DNA from: Nocardioides sp. AX2bis
GTDB taxonomy: Bacteria; Actinomycetota; Actinomycetes; Propionibacteriales; Nocardioidaceae
DNA length: 64,000 nucleotides
Reading direction: 5' to 3'
Assembly (NCBI RefSeq): GCF_902506435.1
Contig: NZ_LR733215.1
Coordinates: 1,636,097-1,700,096, forward strand
In this document: in pieces, positions 16,506 to 24,591 of the stretch
Layout: every line of letters begins with the position of its first letter
Position numbering within the stretch: position 1 is the first letter of the stretch
Notes under the pieces: generated by a model
Databases searched by the model: none
Seen by the model: the letters and a program-made list of their open reading frames with translations, nothing else
What the model was told of the DNA's origin: nothing
Translations under genes and position numbers: made by a program

Positions 16506-16921
16506 CGGAGAAGAAGCCCAGCGAGATGACACCGGCCGAGCGCCAGGACTGGGCGATGCGAAACATTCCGCTCTCCGACGGCTCGGCCCCTGCCGAGACC
16601 GAGGTCAAGCCGGCCACGCAGCCGGTCGGATCGGCTCAGGGCGGCGACATCGTGTTCGAGACGATGCCGGACATGCCCGCCAGTCCCTACGTCGTCATCA
16701 TCACCGGTTACCTCATCGTGCTCATCGCGGGCATCGGCGCCGGCCTGTTGGCGGAGATTGAAGCGGGCTCGGTCGCCGTATTCATCGCAATCGCCGTGGC
16801 GGTTGCTGGATCGATTGCGGTCTCGGTCGGCACGATTGGGGCCGGTGTCCGCTTTGGCATGCGCCACTCTCGGTGGGAAACGGAGCGCGAGCGTCGCATC
16901 GAGGTCGCTCGGGGCCTGTGA
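16502..16921 (+). CDS. Prophage membrane protein with two TM helices
   Basis: The 139-residue product has a polar N-terminal half, two hydrophobic helices (YVVIITGYLIVLIAGIGAGL and AVFIAIAVAVAGSIAVSVG) and a basic C-terminal end (MRHSRWETERERRIEVARGL). It lies between repressor and protease genes and overlaps the former. Genes in this position are often expressed in lysogens and may affect superinfection, but that is inference from place only. Confidence 0.6.
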   Translation: MTEKKPSEMTPAERQDWAMRNIPLSDGSAPAETEVKPATQPVGSAQGGDIVFETMPDMPASPYVVIITGYLIVLIAGIGAGLLAEIEAGSVAVFIAIAVAVAGSIAVSVGTIGAGVRFGMRHSRWETERERRIEVARGL

Positions 16922-16963
16922 TGGTCGGGGGCGTTGTCGGACCCGGGACCTACGGTCCACCGC

Positions 16964-17368
16964 ATGCTCCCTCCACACCCGTGGCGGCGCCTACGCGCCC
17001 TCACAAACTGGACCCTGCGGTTCGCCGTCCTTCCGACCGGCACCCTCGGACTCACCGACCACCACGCCCGCACCATCACCCTGGCCGCCGGCATGGGCCA
17101 AGCCGAACGCCGCTGCACCCTCGCCCACGAGCTCGAGCACGTCGCCGGCCACCAGCGCGAAGACGTCTGCGACCGCAACGCAGCCCGCTCGCTCCTCCCT
17201 GACCTGCACCGCATCGGCGAAGCCCTCGCCTGGGCTCACCACATCACCGAGGCCGCAGACGAGCTCTTCGTCGACGTCCCCACCCTCCGCGTCCGCCTCG
17301 AGTGCCTGCACCCCGCCGAGCGGCACTACCTGCGTCGACGCCTCGAGCAAGGAGATACCCGCCCATGA
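16964..17368 (+). CDS. ImmA/IrrE-type metallopeptidase
   Basis: The 134-residue product carries the zinc protease motif HELEH (RCTLAHELEHVAGHQ) followed by a downstream acidic region (REDVCDRNAAR), as in the ImmA/IrrE (DUF955) family. ImmA of ICEBs1 cleaves the repressor ImmR to induce the element, so a parallel role against the repressor encoded two genes upstream is reasonable. The ATG at 16964 is chosen; a TTG at 16934 in the same frame would add 10 residues. Its stop overlaps the next ATG. Confidence 0.8.
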   Translation: MLPPHPWRRLRALTNWTLRFAVLPTGTLGLTDHHARTITLAAGMGQAERRCTLAHELEHVAGHQREDVCDRNAARSLLPDLHRIGEALAWAHHITEAADELFVDVPTLRVRLECLHPAERHYLRRRLEQGDTRP

Positions 17369-17637
17369 GCCACATCGACCCGCACCCCGGCCTCACCGCC
17401 GAGCACGCCGCCGTCCTCACCTTCGAGACAGCCTGGTGGAAGTACGCCGGCGCGAAGGAGACCGCCATCCGCGAGCAGTTCGCCATGTCAGCCACCGACT
17501 ACTACCAGCTGCTCAACCACCTCATCGACCAGCCGGCCGCACTCGCCTACGCCCCGATGCTCGTACGCCGCCTCCGCAGGCTCCGCGAGCGCCGTGCCGC
17601 GCAGCGATCCGCGGCCCGCGCCGGCCGGGCCGGGTAG
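17365..17637 (+). CDS. DUF3263-family protein
   Basis: The 90-residue product matches the actinobacterial DUF3263 family: FETAWWKYAGAKETAIREQFAMSATDYYQLLNHLIDQPAALAYAPMLVRRLRRLRERR. The family is usually encoded on the host chromosome, and the sequence resembles an HTH-like small regulator. The ATG overlaps the protease stop and the integrase starts 6 bp downstream, so it is part of the lysogeny transcript. Its function is unknown. Confidence 0.8.
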   Translation: MSHIDPHPGLTAEHAAVLTFETAWWKYAGAKETAIREQFAMSATDYYQLLNHLIDQPAALAYAPMLVRRLRRLRERRAAQRSAARAGRAG

Positions 17638-17643
17638 CACCCG

Positions 17644-18813
17644 GTGGCGTCGTACCGGAAGCTGCCGTCAGGGAAGTGGCAGGCAGCCGTGAAGCACCCC
17701 TCGGGCAAGCGGTACACCCGCACCGACGCGCTCAAGCGCGTCGTCGTCGAGTGGGCCAACGACCTCGAGACCCAGATCCGCCGCGGCGACTTCGTCGACC
17801 CCAACGCCGGCCGCATGACCCTCGCCGACTGGTGGGGACGCTGGTCCGAGACCCGGGTCGTGCAGCGCGCCACCGCCTCGAAGCGCGAGTCGCTCTGGCG
17901 CGTCCACGTCGCCCCCGCCTTCGGGACCTGGCCCCTGGCCACCATCCAGTCCTGGGACGTCGAGGCCTGGCTTGCCGACATGGCACGCCGCGACGTCGGG
18001 GGAGAGGCCGCCGCGTCCGCGTTCCGACTCCTCAAGCAGCTCCTGGCCGAGGCCACCCGCCACAAGCTCATCCGAGGCAACCCCGCCGAGGTCGTGAAGA
18101 CCCCGAAGACCACCCGCCACGTCGACCGCACGCTGTCCGGCGCCGAGATCACCACCCTCCTGGAGAACGTCACCCGGCCAGGAGACCGCCGCGGCGTACC
18201 CCGCAACGAACCCGCACCCCGGGTGCCCGACCCGGCCAACCAGCTCTTCGTGACGCTGATGCTCGACGCCGGGCTGCGGTGGCAGGAGGCCGCCGGGCTG
18301 CACGCCTTCCGGGTCGATCTCATGCGGCAGCGCGTCCGGGTCCAGGAGGTCGTCGAGCGCGGCCGCCGCATCAAGCCGCTGCCGAAGTCGGACGCCGGCG
18401 CCCGCGAGGTGCCCCTGACCGACGACCTGGTCGCCGACCTGTCGGTCCTCATGGCAGGTCGGGCCCGTGACGAGCTGCTGTTCGCTGAGGCCGACGGGCG
18501 GCCGCTGGACTACTCGAACTGGCTCAAGCGGGTCTGGAACCCCGCGGTCGCCGCGGCCGGTCTGTCCGAGCCGTTGCCGACGCCGCACGACTGTCGACAC
18601 TCCTACGGTTCCTGGCTGGCCGACGAGGGTGTGCCGGTGCACGAGATCGCGGCGCTGATGGGCCACGCGTCGCTGCGCGCGGTGGAGAGGTACACGCACG
18701 CCTCGGAGGCGCGAATGGGGAGGGCCCGTGAGGCTGTGGGCGCGCGCAGGGCGCACGGTGGTCGGGGACAGCGAAAAGGCCCCGCCTCCACCATTAGTGG
18801 AAACGGGGCCTGA
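17644..18813 (+). CDS. Tyrosine integrase (phage-type site-specific recombinase)
   Basis: The 389-residue recombinase has an N-terminal arm-binding domain (SGKWQAAVKHPSGKRYTRTDAL), a SAM-like core-binding domain (MTLADWWGRWSETRVVQ to about residue 165), and a catalytic domain with Arg212 (GLRWQEAAG), His315/Arg318 (PHDCRHSYG), His341 (MGHAS) and Tyr350 (AVERYTH). All expected residues are present, so it may be active. GTG 17644 begins right after the DUF3263 stop. Its 3' end is 17 bp from the 3' end of tRNA-Val(GAC), the probable attachment gene. Confidence 0.95.
   Translation: MASYRKLPSGKWQAAVKHPSGKRYTRTDALKRVVVEWANDLETQIRRGDFVDPNAGRMTLADWWGRWSETRVVQRATASKRESLWRVHVAPAFGTWPLATIQSWDVEAWLADMARRDVGGEAAASAFRLLKQLLAEATRHKLIRGNPAEVVKTPKTTRHVDRTLSGAEITTLLENVTRPGDRRGVPRNEPAPRVPDPANQLFVTLMLDAGLRWQEAAGLHAFRVDLMRQRVRVQEVVERGRRIKPLPKSDAGAREVPLTDDLVADLSVLMAGRARDELLFAEADGRPLDYSNWLKRVWNPAVAAAGLSEPLPTPHDCRHSYGSWLADEGVPVHEIAALMGHASLRAVERYTHASEARMGRAREAVGARRAHGGRGQRKGPASTISGNGA
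18778..18810 (+). terminator. Hairpin at the end of the integrase gene
   Basis: GGCCCCG (18778-18784) pairs with CGGGGCC (18804-18810), and an inner CCAC/GTGG pair extends the stem. It overlaps the last integrase codons, is preceded by AAAA and has no T run. It probably ends integrase transcription before the opposing tRNA genes. Confidence 0.6.
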
Positions 18814-18830
18814 CCTGCGGTGGAGCGTGG

Positions 18831-18902
18831 TGGGCGATACTGGGTTTGAACCAGTGACCTCTTCCGTGTCAAGGAAGCGCGCTACCGCTGCGCCAATCGC
18901 CC
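18831..18902 (-). tRNA. tRNA-Val (anticodon GAC)
   Basis: The 72-nt cloverleaf has acceptor GGGCGAT/ATCGCCC, anticodon loop CTTGACACG with GAC, T-arm CTGGTTCAAACCCAG, and a CC after the discriminator A. Its 3' end faces the prophage integrase, so it is the likely attachment gene and its last bases may come from the phage. It differs from tRNA-Val(CAC) at 20098 at only a few positions. Confidence 0.95.
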
Positions 18903-18928
18903 GGGTGTGGAGTTGTTAGGTGGTGTCG

Positions 18929-18999
18929 AGGTGGGTACGGGATTTGAACCCGTGTACACGGATTTGCAGTCCGTTGCCTCGCCTCTCGGCCAACCCACC
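18929..18999 (-). tRNA. tRNA-Cys (anticodon GCA)
   Basis: The 71-nt gene has acceptor GGTGGGT/ACCCACC, anticodon loop ACTGCAAAT with GCA, T-arm CGGGTTCAAATCCCG, and U as discriminator, as expected for tRNA-Cys. It is the middle gene of a Gly-Cys-Val cluster that is common in actinobacteria. Confidence 0.95.
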
Positions 19000-19029
19000 A
19001 TGGAGGCCAAACCATGAGGTACCTCTCCG

Positions 19030-19102
19030 AGCGGACGACGAGGCTCGAACTCGCGACCTCAACCTTGGCAAGGTTGCGCTCTACCAACTGAGCTACGTCC
19101 GC
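19030..19102 (-). tRNA. tRNA-Gly (anticodon GCC)
   Basis: The 73-nt gene has acceptor GCGGACG/CGTCCGC, D-arm TAGCTCAGTTGGTAGAGC, anticodon loop CTTGCCAAG with GCC, and T-arm CGAGTTCGAGCCTCG. It is the first gene of the minus-strand tRNA cluster. Confidence 0.95.
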
Positions 19103-19181
19103 CTGCACCTCAGGCTGACCTGCGGTGCGGTCGAAACATTAGCCCACGCCCACCGGAGGGCAAAACCGACCCCCCGCTACC

Positions 19182-19187
19182 TAGGGT
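19182..19187 (+). promoter_or_regulatory. -10 box of a probable leaderless promoter
   Basis: TAGGGT lies 7 nt before the ATG at 19195, so the mRNA would start at or near the start codon. There is no ribosome binding site upstream. Confidence 0.45.
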
Positions 19188-19194
19188 TCATCTC

Positions 19195-20016
19195 ATGCAC
19201 ACCTGGATCGACGGCGAGCTGCTCGCCGACTCCGAGGCCCCCGTCGTCCCCGTCACCGACCACGGGTTCACCGTCGGCGACGGCGTCTTCGAGGCCGTCA
19301 AGGTCGTCGACGGTCAGCCGTTCGCGCTCGGGCTGCACCTGGACCGCCTGGTCCGCAGCGCGGAGGGTCTCGGCCTGGCGACGCCCGACCTCGACGCCGT
19401 ACGCGCCGGCGTGCGCGCCGTACTCGGAGCCGAGCACCTCCCGCTGGGACGGCTGCGGGTCACGCTGACCGCCGGGTCGGCGCCGCTCGGGTCCGGACGC
19501 AGCGGGGGAGCGCCCCGCCTGGCGGTGGTCGCCGTCCCGATGGAGCCGACCCCCGACGTCACCGCTGTGGCCACCGTCCCGTGGCCGCGCAACGAGCGCG
19601 GCGCCACCGCCGGGCTGAAGACCACGTCGTACGCCGAGAACGTCGTCGCCCTCGCCGAGGCGCAGCGGCGCGGGGCCAGCGAGGCGATCTTCGCCAACAC
19701 CCAGGGCCACCTGTGCGAGGGGACCGGCACCAACGTCTTCTACGTCGTCGACGGCGAGCTGCGCACGCCCACCCTGGCCAGCGGCTGCCTGGCCGGCGTG
19801 ACCCGCGGGCTCGTGCTCGACTGGGTCGGCGGCCGGGAGGTCGACGAGCCGATCGAGGTGCTGGCCGAGGCCAGCGAGGTCTTCCTCGTCTCCACCACCC
19901 GCGACGTGCAGGCCGTCTCGTCCTGGGACGACCGCGTCCTGCCGGCCCCCGGACCCGTCACCCGGGACGCGCAGGCGATCTGGCAGCGCCGCGAGCCCGA
20001 GATGCTGGGCCGGTAG
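19195..20016 (+). CDS. pabC: Class IV aminotransferase-fold enzyme, probable aminodeoxychorismate lyase
   Basis: The 273-residue PLP enzyme probably makes p-aminobenzoate and pyruvate from aminodeoxychorismate for folate synthesis. Evidence: the fold-type IV start MHTWIDGELL...TVGDGVFEAVKV, the PLP lysine segment GLKTTSYAENVVALAEAQ, EAIFANTQGHLCEGTGTNVF, and TPTLASGCLAGVTR. Branched-chain or D-amino-acid aminotransferases share these motifs, so substrate is inferred from the short length and overall pattern. The start is supported by the TAGGGT box 7 nt upstream. It is transcribed alone, between tRNA genes. Confidence 0.8.
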   Translation: MHTWIDGELLADSEAPVVPVTDHGFTVGDGVFEAVKVVDGQPFALGLHLDRLVRSAEGLGLATPDLDAVRAGVRAVLGAEHLPLGRLRVTLTAGSAPLGSGRSGGAPRLAVVAVPMEPTPDVTAVATVPWPRNERGATAGLKTTSYAENVVALAEAQRRGASEAIFANTQGHLCEGTGTNVFYVVDGELRTPTLASGCLAGVTRGLVLDWVGGREVDEPIEVLAEASEVFLVSTTRDVQAVSSWDDRVLPAPGPVTRDAQAIWQRREPEMLGR

Positions 20017-20097
20017 CACCCGGTCCGCCGAGGCTGATGTGAGCCCCAGGCGCCCCATGGGCTAGAGTCTGCGACCGCACCGGCTCACGCCGGAGAC

Positions 20098-20169
20098 GGG
20101 CGATTGGCGCAGTGGTAGCGCGCTTCGTTCACACCGAAGAGGTCACTGGTTCGAACCCAGTATCGCCCA
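20098..20169 (+). tRNA. tRNA-Val (anticodon CAC)
   Basis: The 72-nt gene has acceptor GGGCGAT/ATCGCCC, anticodon loop CGTTCACACCG with CAC, T-arm CTGGTTCGAACCCAG, discriminator A followed by CC. It is nearly identical to tRNA-Val(GAC) in inverted orientation 1.2 kb away. Confidence 0.95.
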
Positions 20170-20206
20170 CCGTCACTGCTTCCCCCTTGGGTCATCTCGG
20201 CTCGGC

Positions 20207-20926
20207 CTAGCCTCCGCCGCCGCCCGTGTCGCCACCGCCCTCGCTGCGGGCTCGCGCCGCCCGCACCGCCGAGATCAGGGCCTTTTCGGCCTCACCGATC
20301 CCCGCGGCGATCTCCCTCATCCGGCGGTCGGCTTCCTTGGCCCTGTCCTTCGGCACGAGGAGCTTCGACGGCATCCCGACATGGAGCGCCGCGACGAGCA
20401 GCGCCGTTCGCTCGTCGGGAAGGGCCTCGCCGAGCAGGATCGAACGGACCCGAGCAGCCGGCGCCTGGCGGCCCGCCGCCGTGAGGTGCAGGCGGGGACG
20501 CGTGAAGAGCACCCCGGCCTTGCGCTCTTCTACGAGCAGGCCGTCGGCGACCAGCCGCTCGATCAGGTAGTCGGCGTGCGGCAGCGAGTCCACCTGGCCC
20601 ATCGTCTTGCGACCCGGCCGGTAGAGCTCCAGGCGCGTCAGGGCCTTGTCGAGGTCAGGGTCCCCGAGCAGGGAGGAGCCGATCAGGGTGTGGCGGGTGG
20701 CTTTCCCGGACCCGGTCACCTGCAACCGCCCCTCGTGCGCGAGCTCGATGAGGAGTGCCGCCGACCAGATGTGCCGGGTGTGGTCCCACAGCTTGCCGTT
20801 GACCGGGTTGATGCAGATCAGGAGCGCCTCGTGGGCCAGGGAGGGCGTCGTACGGGCCGGGACCGGCGCGTGGATGACGGCGGGCCCCTCCGGGACGCCG
20901 AGCGCCTTGAGCAGCCGCTGGAACAT
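20207..20926 (-). CDS. GPP34/GOLPH3-family protein
   Basis: The 239-residue product matches bacterial GPP34 proteins, relatives of the eukaryotic phosphoinositide-binding Golgi phosphoprotein 3: SLAHEALLICINPVNGKLW, a helix AALLIELAHEGRLQV, LDKALTRLELYRPGRKTMGQVDSLPHADYLIERLVADGLLVEE, and LLVAALHVGMPSKLL. Many actinobacteria carry several copies; their role is unsettled, with links to membrane and development functions in Streptomyces. The C terminus is a Gly-rich tail. It is divergent from the helicase gene, with 194 bp between them. Confidence 0.85.
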   Translation of the reverse strand: MFQRLLKALGVPEGPAVIHAPVPARTTPSLAHEALLICINPVNGKLWDHTRHIWSAALLIELAHEGRLQVTGSGKATRHTLIGSSLLGDPDLDKALTRLELYRPGRKTMGQVDSLPHADYLIERLVADGLLVEERKAGVLFTRPRLHLTAAGRQAPAARVRSILLGEALPDERTALLVAALHVGMPSKLLVPKDRAKEADRRMREIAAGIGEAEKALISAVRAARARSEGGGDTGGGGG

Positions 20927-21120
20927 GTGAGTGCCCTCCGATTCGGACCTGATGAGTCTGCTGGTCCCGCCCTCTGTCGTCGGCTACTCCACCACCCCGT
21001 TCCTCCCGGGACACCCCGAACCCGCCGAGTCCCTGTGACAACGTCTCCACACCTTGCAGACTGACCGCGCCTGCGGCCCCGGTCCGCCGGTGAACCACGC
21101 CCGTGACCCCGAGGAGTGCT

Positions 21121-24100
21121 GTGTTCCAGAACGAGACCGGGGTGCACTGGAGCGCTTCCGACCTGGCCTCCGCCGCGACCTGCGAGTACGCCCTGCTGCG
21201 CGCGTTGGACCGCCTGGAGGACCCCGAGGACGTCTCCGACGCGAGCCCCAGCCCGCTGCTCGACCAGCTGGCCGCCGCCGGCAACCGCCACGAGCGGCAG
21301 GTCCTGGACGCTCTCGCCGCGACCCACGGCGACGGCGTCGTCACCGTCGCCCGTGCCACCGGCAAGGCCCCCGCGGACCTCACCGACCTGGTGCGCCGCA
21401 CCACGGACGCGCTCGGCTCAGGGGCCGACGTGGTCTTCCAGGCGGGGTTCGCCGATGGGGAGTTCCACGGGTACGCCGACTTCCTGCTCGCCTCCCCGGA
21501 CGGCTGGGTCGTGGCCGACTCCAAGATCGCGCGGCGCGCGAAGACGACCGCGCTGCTGCAGGTCGCGGCGTACGCCGACCAGCTCGAGGCCCTCGGGTCC
21601 GACGTCGCCCCGGAGGTGAGGTTGATCCTCGGCACCGGCGACACCGTCTCGTTCCCCCGTGCCGACCTGATGGCGGTCTTCCGTGAGCGACGAGCGCGCC
21701 TGCGTGAGCTGATCGCGGACCACCGCGCCACGCCGGGCAAGGCAGCGTGGGACATCCCGGGGCTGGTCTTCTGCGGGTCCTGCGACGACTGCTTCACGGC
21801 CGTGACCGACACCGACGACCTCCTGCAGGTCGCCAACCTCCGCCGCTCCCAGCGCGCCCGTCTCAAGGACGCCGGGATCCACACGATGACCGCCCTCGCG
21901 GACGCCACGACCTGCCCGACCGGGATGAACCGCGGTGTCTTCGACCGTCTGGTCGCCCAGGCGGCGCTCCAGGCCGCGCAGCTCGCCGACGAGGAGGTCC
22001 GGGCGGACGTCTTCGACCCGCTGCCGATCCTCGCGCTGCCGGAGCCGACGCCGGGCGACCTGTTCTTCGACTTCGAGGGCGACCCGATCCACCACGAGCC
22101 GGGCAGCGAGCGGTGGGGCCTGGAGTACCTCTGGGGCGTACAGACCGCGCGGAACACCGACGGGTCGCTGGGGGAGTTCTGGCACCTGTGGGCCGACGAC
22201 CGGGCGCAGGAGAGGACCGCCCTGGTCACGTTCCTGGACACGGTGGCCGCGCTGCGCGAGGCGTACCCGGGGATGCACGTCTACCACTACGCGGCCTACG
22301 AGGTCTCCGCGCTCAAGCGCCTGGTCGCCGAGTTCAAGACGCGCGAAGAAGAGCTCGACGACCTGCTCCGCCACGGCGTCTTCGTCAACCTGTACGCCAC
22401 CGTGCGCGGCTCGGTCCGGGTCTCGCAACCGTCCTACAGCATCAAGAAGCTCGAACCGCTCTACATGGACCACGAGCGTGAGGGGCTGGCCGCCGGGGAC
22501 GACTCGATCGTCCAGTACGGGATCTACCGCGAGAAGCTCGCGCTCGACGACGCCAGTCGTACCGACGAGCAGGACAACCTGCTGCAGTACAACCGTTACG
22601 ACTGCGAGTCGACCCTGGAGCTGCGGGACTGGCTGCTGCGCCAGCTGCCACCGGGGGCTCACGCCGCGGGGCCGGACGAGGAGGTCGAGCTGACCGAGCA
22701 GGTCGTCCGCGAGCGGCCACCGGAGCGCGTCGCGCTCTCCCGCGACCTCCTGGCGCGCGCCGGGCCCGAGCTGCGCTCCGAGCGGACCGACGAGGAGCAG
22801 GCGTGGGCGCTGCTCGAGGGTGCCTTGGACTACCACCGGCGCGAGGACAAGCCGTTCTGGTGGGCGCACTTCGATCGGCTGATGCACGAGCCGGACGAGT
22901 GGGCCGACACCAAGGACGTCGTCCTGGTGCAGACCGCCGAGGTGGTCGAGGACTGGGGCACCACCGGGAAGCAGAAGAACGCGCGGCGCACGCTGCGCCT
23001 GACCGGCCGGCCCGGACCGGGCAGCACCCTGACCGCACCGGGCTCGGTCCGGTGCGTGTACGCCGCCCCCGCCCCGGACGGCGTCGTCGTCCCGGCCCGT
23101 GGGCTCCACGGGGCGACCGACAACCAGGACCTCACCACCGTCGAGCAGCACGCCGACGGCACCGTGACCGTGACCGTCCGCGAGGTGGTGAAGACGGGGC
23201 AGAGCACCTGGGAGGCGCTGCCGCTGGCCCTCACGCCGACGCCTGGGCCCAGGACGGCACAGATCGCGGACGCGATCGCCTCGCTCGCCCAGCAGGCAGC
23301 CGACGCCGGCGCCCTGCCCGCGCAGCCGGCGGTGGACGTCCTGGCCCGGCGGGGGCCGCGGCTGGTCGGTCTCCCCGGCGTCGCCCGGACGGGGGACCGC
23401 GAGCGCGACCTCGTGTCCACGCTGCTGGCGCTGGACCGGTCGTACCTCGCCGTCCAGGGCCCGCCCGGGACCGGCAAGACCTACCTCGGCTCGCTCGTCA
23501 TCAAGCGGCTGGTGGAGGAGCACGGCTGGCGGATCGGGGTGGTCGGCCAGTCGCACCCCGTCGTCGAGAACCTCCTCGACGCCGTCGTCGGCAAGGGATT
23601 GCCTGCTTCGCTCGTGGCCAAGGTCAAGAAGCGGAATCCGAACGCGGAGTGGGTCGAGAAGAAGGACCCGACCGCCCTGGGGAAGTGGAAGGCCGAGCAG
23701 ACGGCCGGGTACGTCGTCGGCGGCACCGCCTGGTCCTTCACAGGGTCCGGCATTGAGTCGGGCGCTCTCGACCTCCTGGTGATCGACGAGGCCGGTCAGT
23801 TCTGCCTGGCCAACACGCTCGCCGTCTCGACCGCCGCGAAGCGGCTCCTCCTCCTCGGCGACCCCCAGCAGCTGCCCCAGGTCAGCCAGGGGTTCCACGG
23901 CGAGCCGGTCGACGACTCGGCGCTGAGCTGGGTGATCGGCGAGCACACCACGCTCCCCGAGGACCTCGGCTACTTCCTCGAGACGTCCTACCGGATGCAC
24001 CCGGCCGTCTGCGAGGTCGTGTCGCGCCTGTCCTACGACGGCAAGCTGCAGGCCGCCGGCGCCGCGAGCGCTCGGTCGCTCGAGGGCGTCGAGCCCGGGG

Positions 24101-24591
24101 TCGAGGTCGTGCTCGTCGACCACGTCGGGCGTGGCGTGTCGAGCCCGGAGGAGGCGGCGGAGGTCGTCGACCAGGTCCGCCGGCACGTCGGCGCCCGGTG
24201 GCAGGACGGCGCCGCGTCGCGGACGCTCGGGCCGGCCGACGTGCTGGTGGTCGCGCCGTACAACGCCCAGCGGGTCCTGCTGGGCGAGCGGCTGGCCGAG
24301 GCCGGGCTGGGCGCCGTACGGGTCGGCACCGTCGACAAGTTCCAGGGCCAGGAGGCCCCGGTGGTCGTCGTGTCGATGACGGCGTCGTCGCAGGAGGACG
24401 TCCCGCGGGGGATGGAGTTTCTGCTGAACCGCAACCGCGTGAACGTCGCGGTGTCCCGGGCGCAGTGGAAGGCGGTCGTCGTGCGGTCGAGGTCGCTGAC
24501 GGCGTTCATGTCGACGAGCACGCACGGCCTGCTCGAGCTCGGTGGGTTCCTCGGACTGGGGGAGCCGGTGGCTGCCACGATGACGCGATGA
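21121..24591 (+). CDS. TM0106-type RecB-like nuclease fused to a Upf1/Dna2-like SF1 helicase
   Basis: The 1156-residue multidomain protein has three parts. Residues about 1-210 are a RecB-like PD-(D/E)XK nuclease (FHGYADFLL, VVADSKIARRAKTTALLQVAAYADQL), followed by LVFCGSCDDCFT, a possible Fe-S or zinc site. Residues about 310-510 form an RNase H-like domain (LFFDFEGDPI, YHYAAYEVSALKRL, NRYDCESTLELRDWL). Residues about 770-1145 are an SF1 helicase with Walker A QGPPGTGKTYLG, motif II VIDEAGQF, motif III LLLGDPQQLPQ and the late motifs VGTVDKFQGQEAPVVVVS and NVAVSRAQ. It probably processes DNA ends or R-loops. GTG 21121 is chosen because GAGGAG lies 6-7 nt upstream; an upstream GTG at 21103 lacks such a site. 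Confidence 0.85.
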   Translation: MFQNETGVHWSASDLASAATCEYALLRALDRLEDPEDVSDASPSPLLDQLAAAGNRHERQVLDALAATHGDGVVTVARATGKAPADLTDLVRRTTDALGSGADVVFQAGFADGEFHGYADFLLASPDGWVVADSKIARRAKTTALLQVAAYADQLEALGSDVAPEVRLILGTGDTVSFPRADLMAVFRERRARLRELIADHRATPGKAAWDIPGLVFCGSCDDCFTAVTDTDDLLQVANLRRSQRARLKDAGIHTMTALADATTCPTGMNRGVFDRLVAQAALQAAQLADEEVRADVFDPLPILALPEPTPGDLFFDFEGDPIHHEPGSERWGLEYLWGVQTARNTDGSLGEFWHLWADDRAQERTALVTFLDTVAALREAYPGMHVYHYAAYEVSALKRLVAEFKTREEELDDLLRHGVFVNLYATVRGSVRVSQPSYSIKKLEPLYMDHEREGLAAGDDSIVQYGIYREKLALDDASRTDEQDNLLQYNRYDCESTLELRDWLLRQLPPGAHAAGPDEEVELTEQVVRERPPERVALSRDLLARAGPELRSERTDEEQAWALLEGALDYHRREDKPFWWAHFDRLMHEPDEWADTKDVVLVQTAEVVEDWGTTGKQKNARRTLRLTGRPGPGSTLTAPGSVRCVYAAPAPDGVVVPARGLHGATDNQDLTTVEQHADGTVTVTVREVVKTGQSTWEALPLALTPTPGPRTAQIADAIASLAQQAADAGALPAQPAVDVLARRGPRLVGLPGVARTGDRERDLVSTLLALDRSYLAVQGPPGTGKTYLGSLVIKRLVEEHGWRIGVVGQSHPVVENLLDAVVGKGLPASLVAKVKKRNPNAEWVEKKDPTALGKWKAEQTAGYVVGGTAWSFTGSGIESGALDLLVIDEAGQFCLANTLAVSTAAKRLLLLGDPQQLPQVSQGFHGEPVDDSALSWVIGEHTTLPEDLGYFLETSYRMHPAVCEVVSRLSYDGKLQAAGAASARSLEGVEPGVEVVLVDHVGRGVSSPEEAAEVVDQVRRHVGARWQDGAASRTLGPADVLVVAPYNAQRVLLGERLAEAGLGAVRVGTVDKFQGQEAPVVVVSMTASSQEDVPRGMEFLLNRNRVNVAVSRAQWKAVVVRSRSLTAFMSTSTHGLLELGGFLGLGEPVAATMTR

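Larger units (their letters stand above)
7887..18830. mobile_element. Remnant of an integrated temperate actinophage (early and lysogeny regions only)
   Basis: About 11 kb of phage-type genes lie between the sulfurtransferase and tRNA-Val(GAC). A tightly packed minus-strand early operon (15783 down to 7887) and a divergent plus-strand repressor-to-integrase arm (15981-18813) share a 197-bp control region. This is the layout of a temperate phage immunity and early region. The right boundary, between the integrase and the 3' end of a tRNA gene, is typical of tyrosine-integrase insertion. The left boundary lies inside a phage gene and inside the host gene at once, and no second copy of the tRNA 3' end was found there. 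Capsid, tail, terminase and lysis genes are absent, so the element is probably a deletion remnant that cannot excise normally. An integrative element that never carried virion genes is less likely, given the broken gene at the left end. Confidence 0.8.

Noticed and set aside
18771..18813. Attachment core inside the integrase-end hairpin
   Set aside because: The hairpin does not recur at the left boundary and fits a terminator better.
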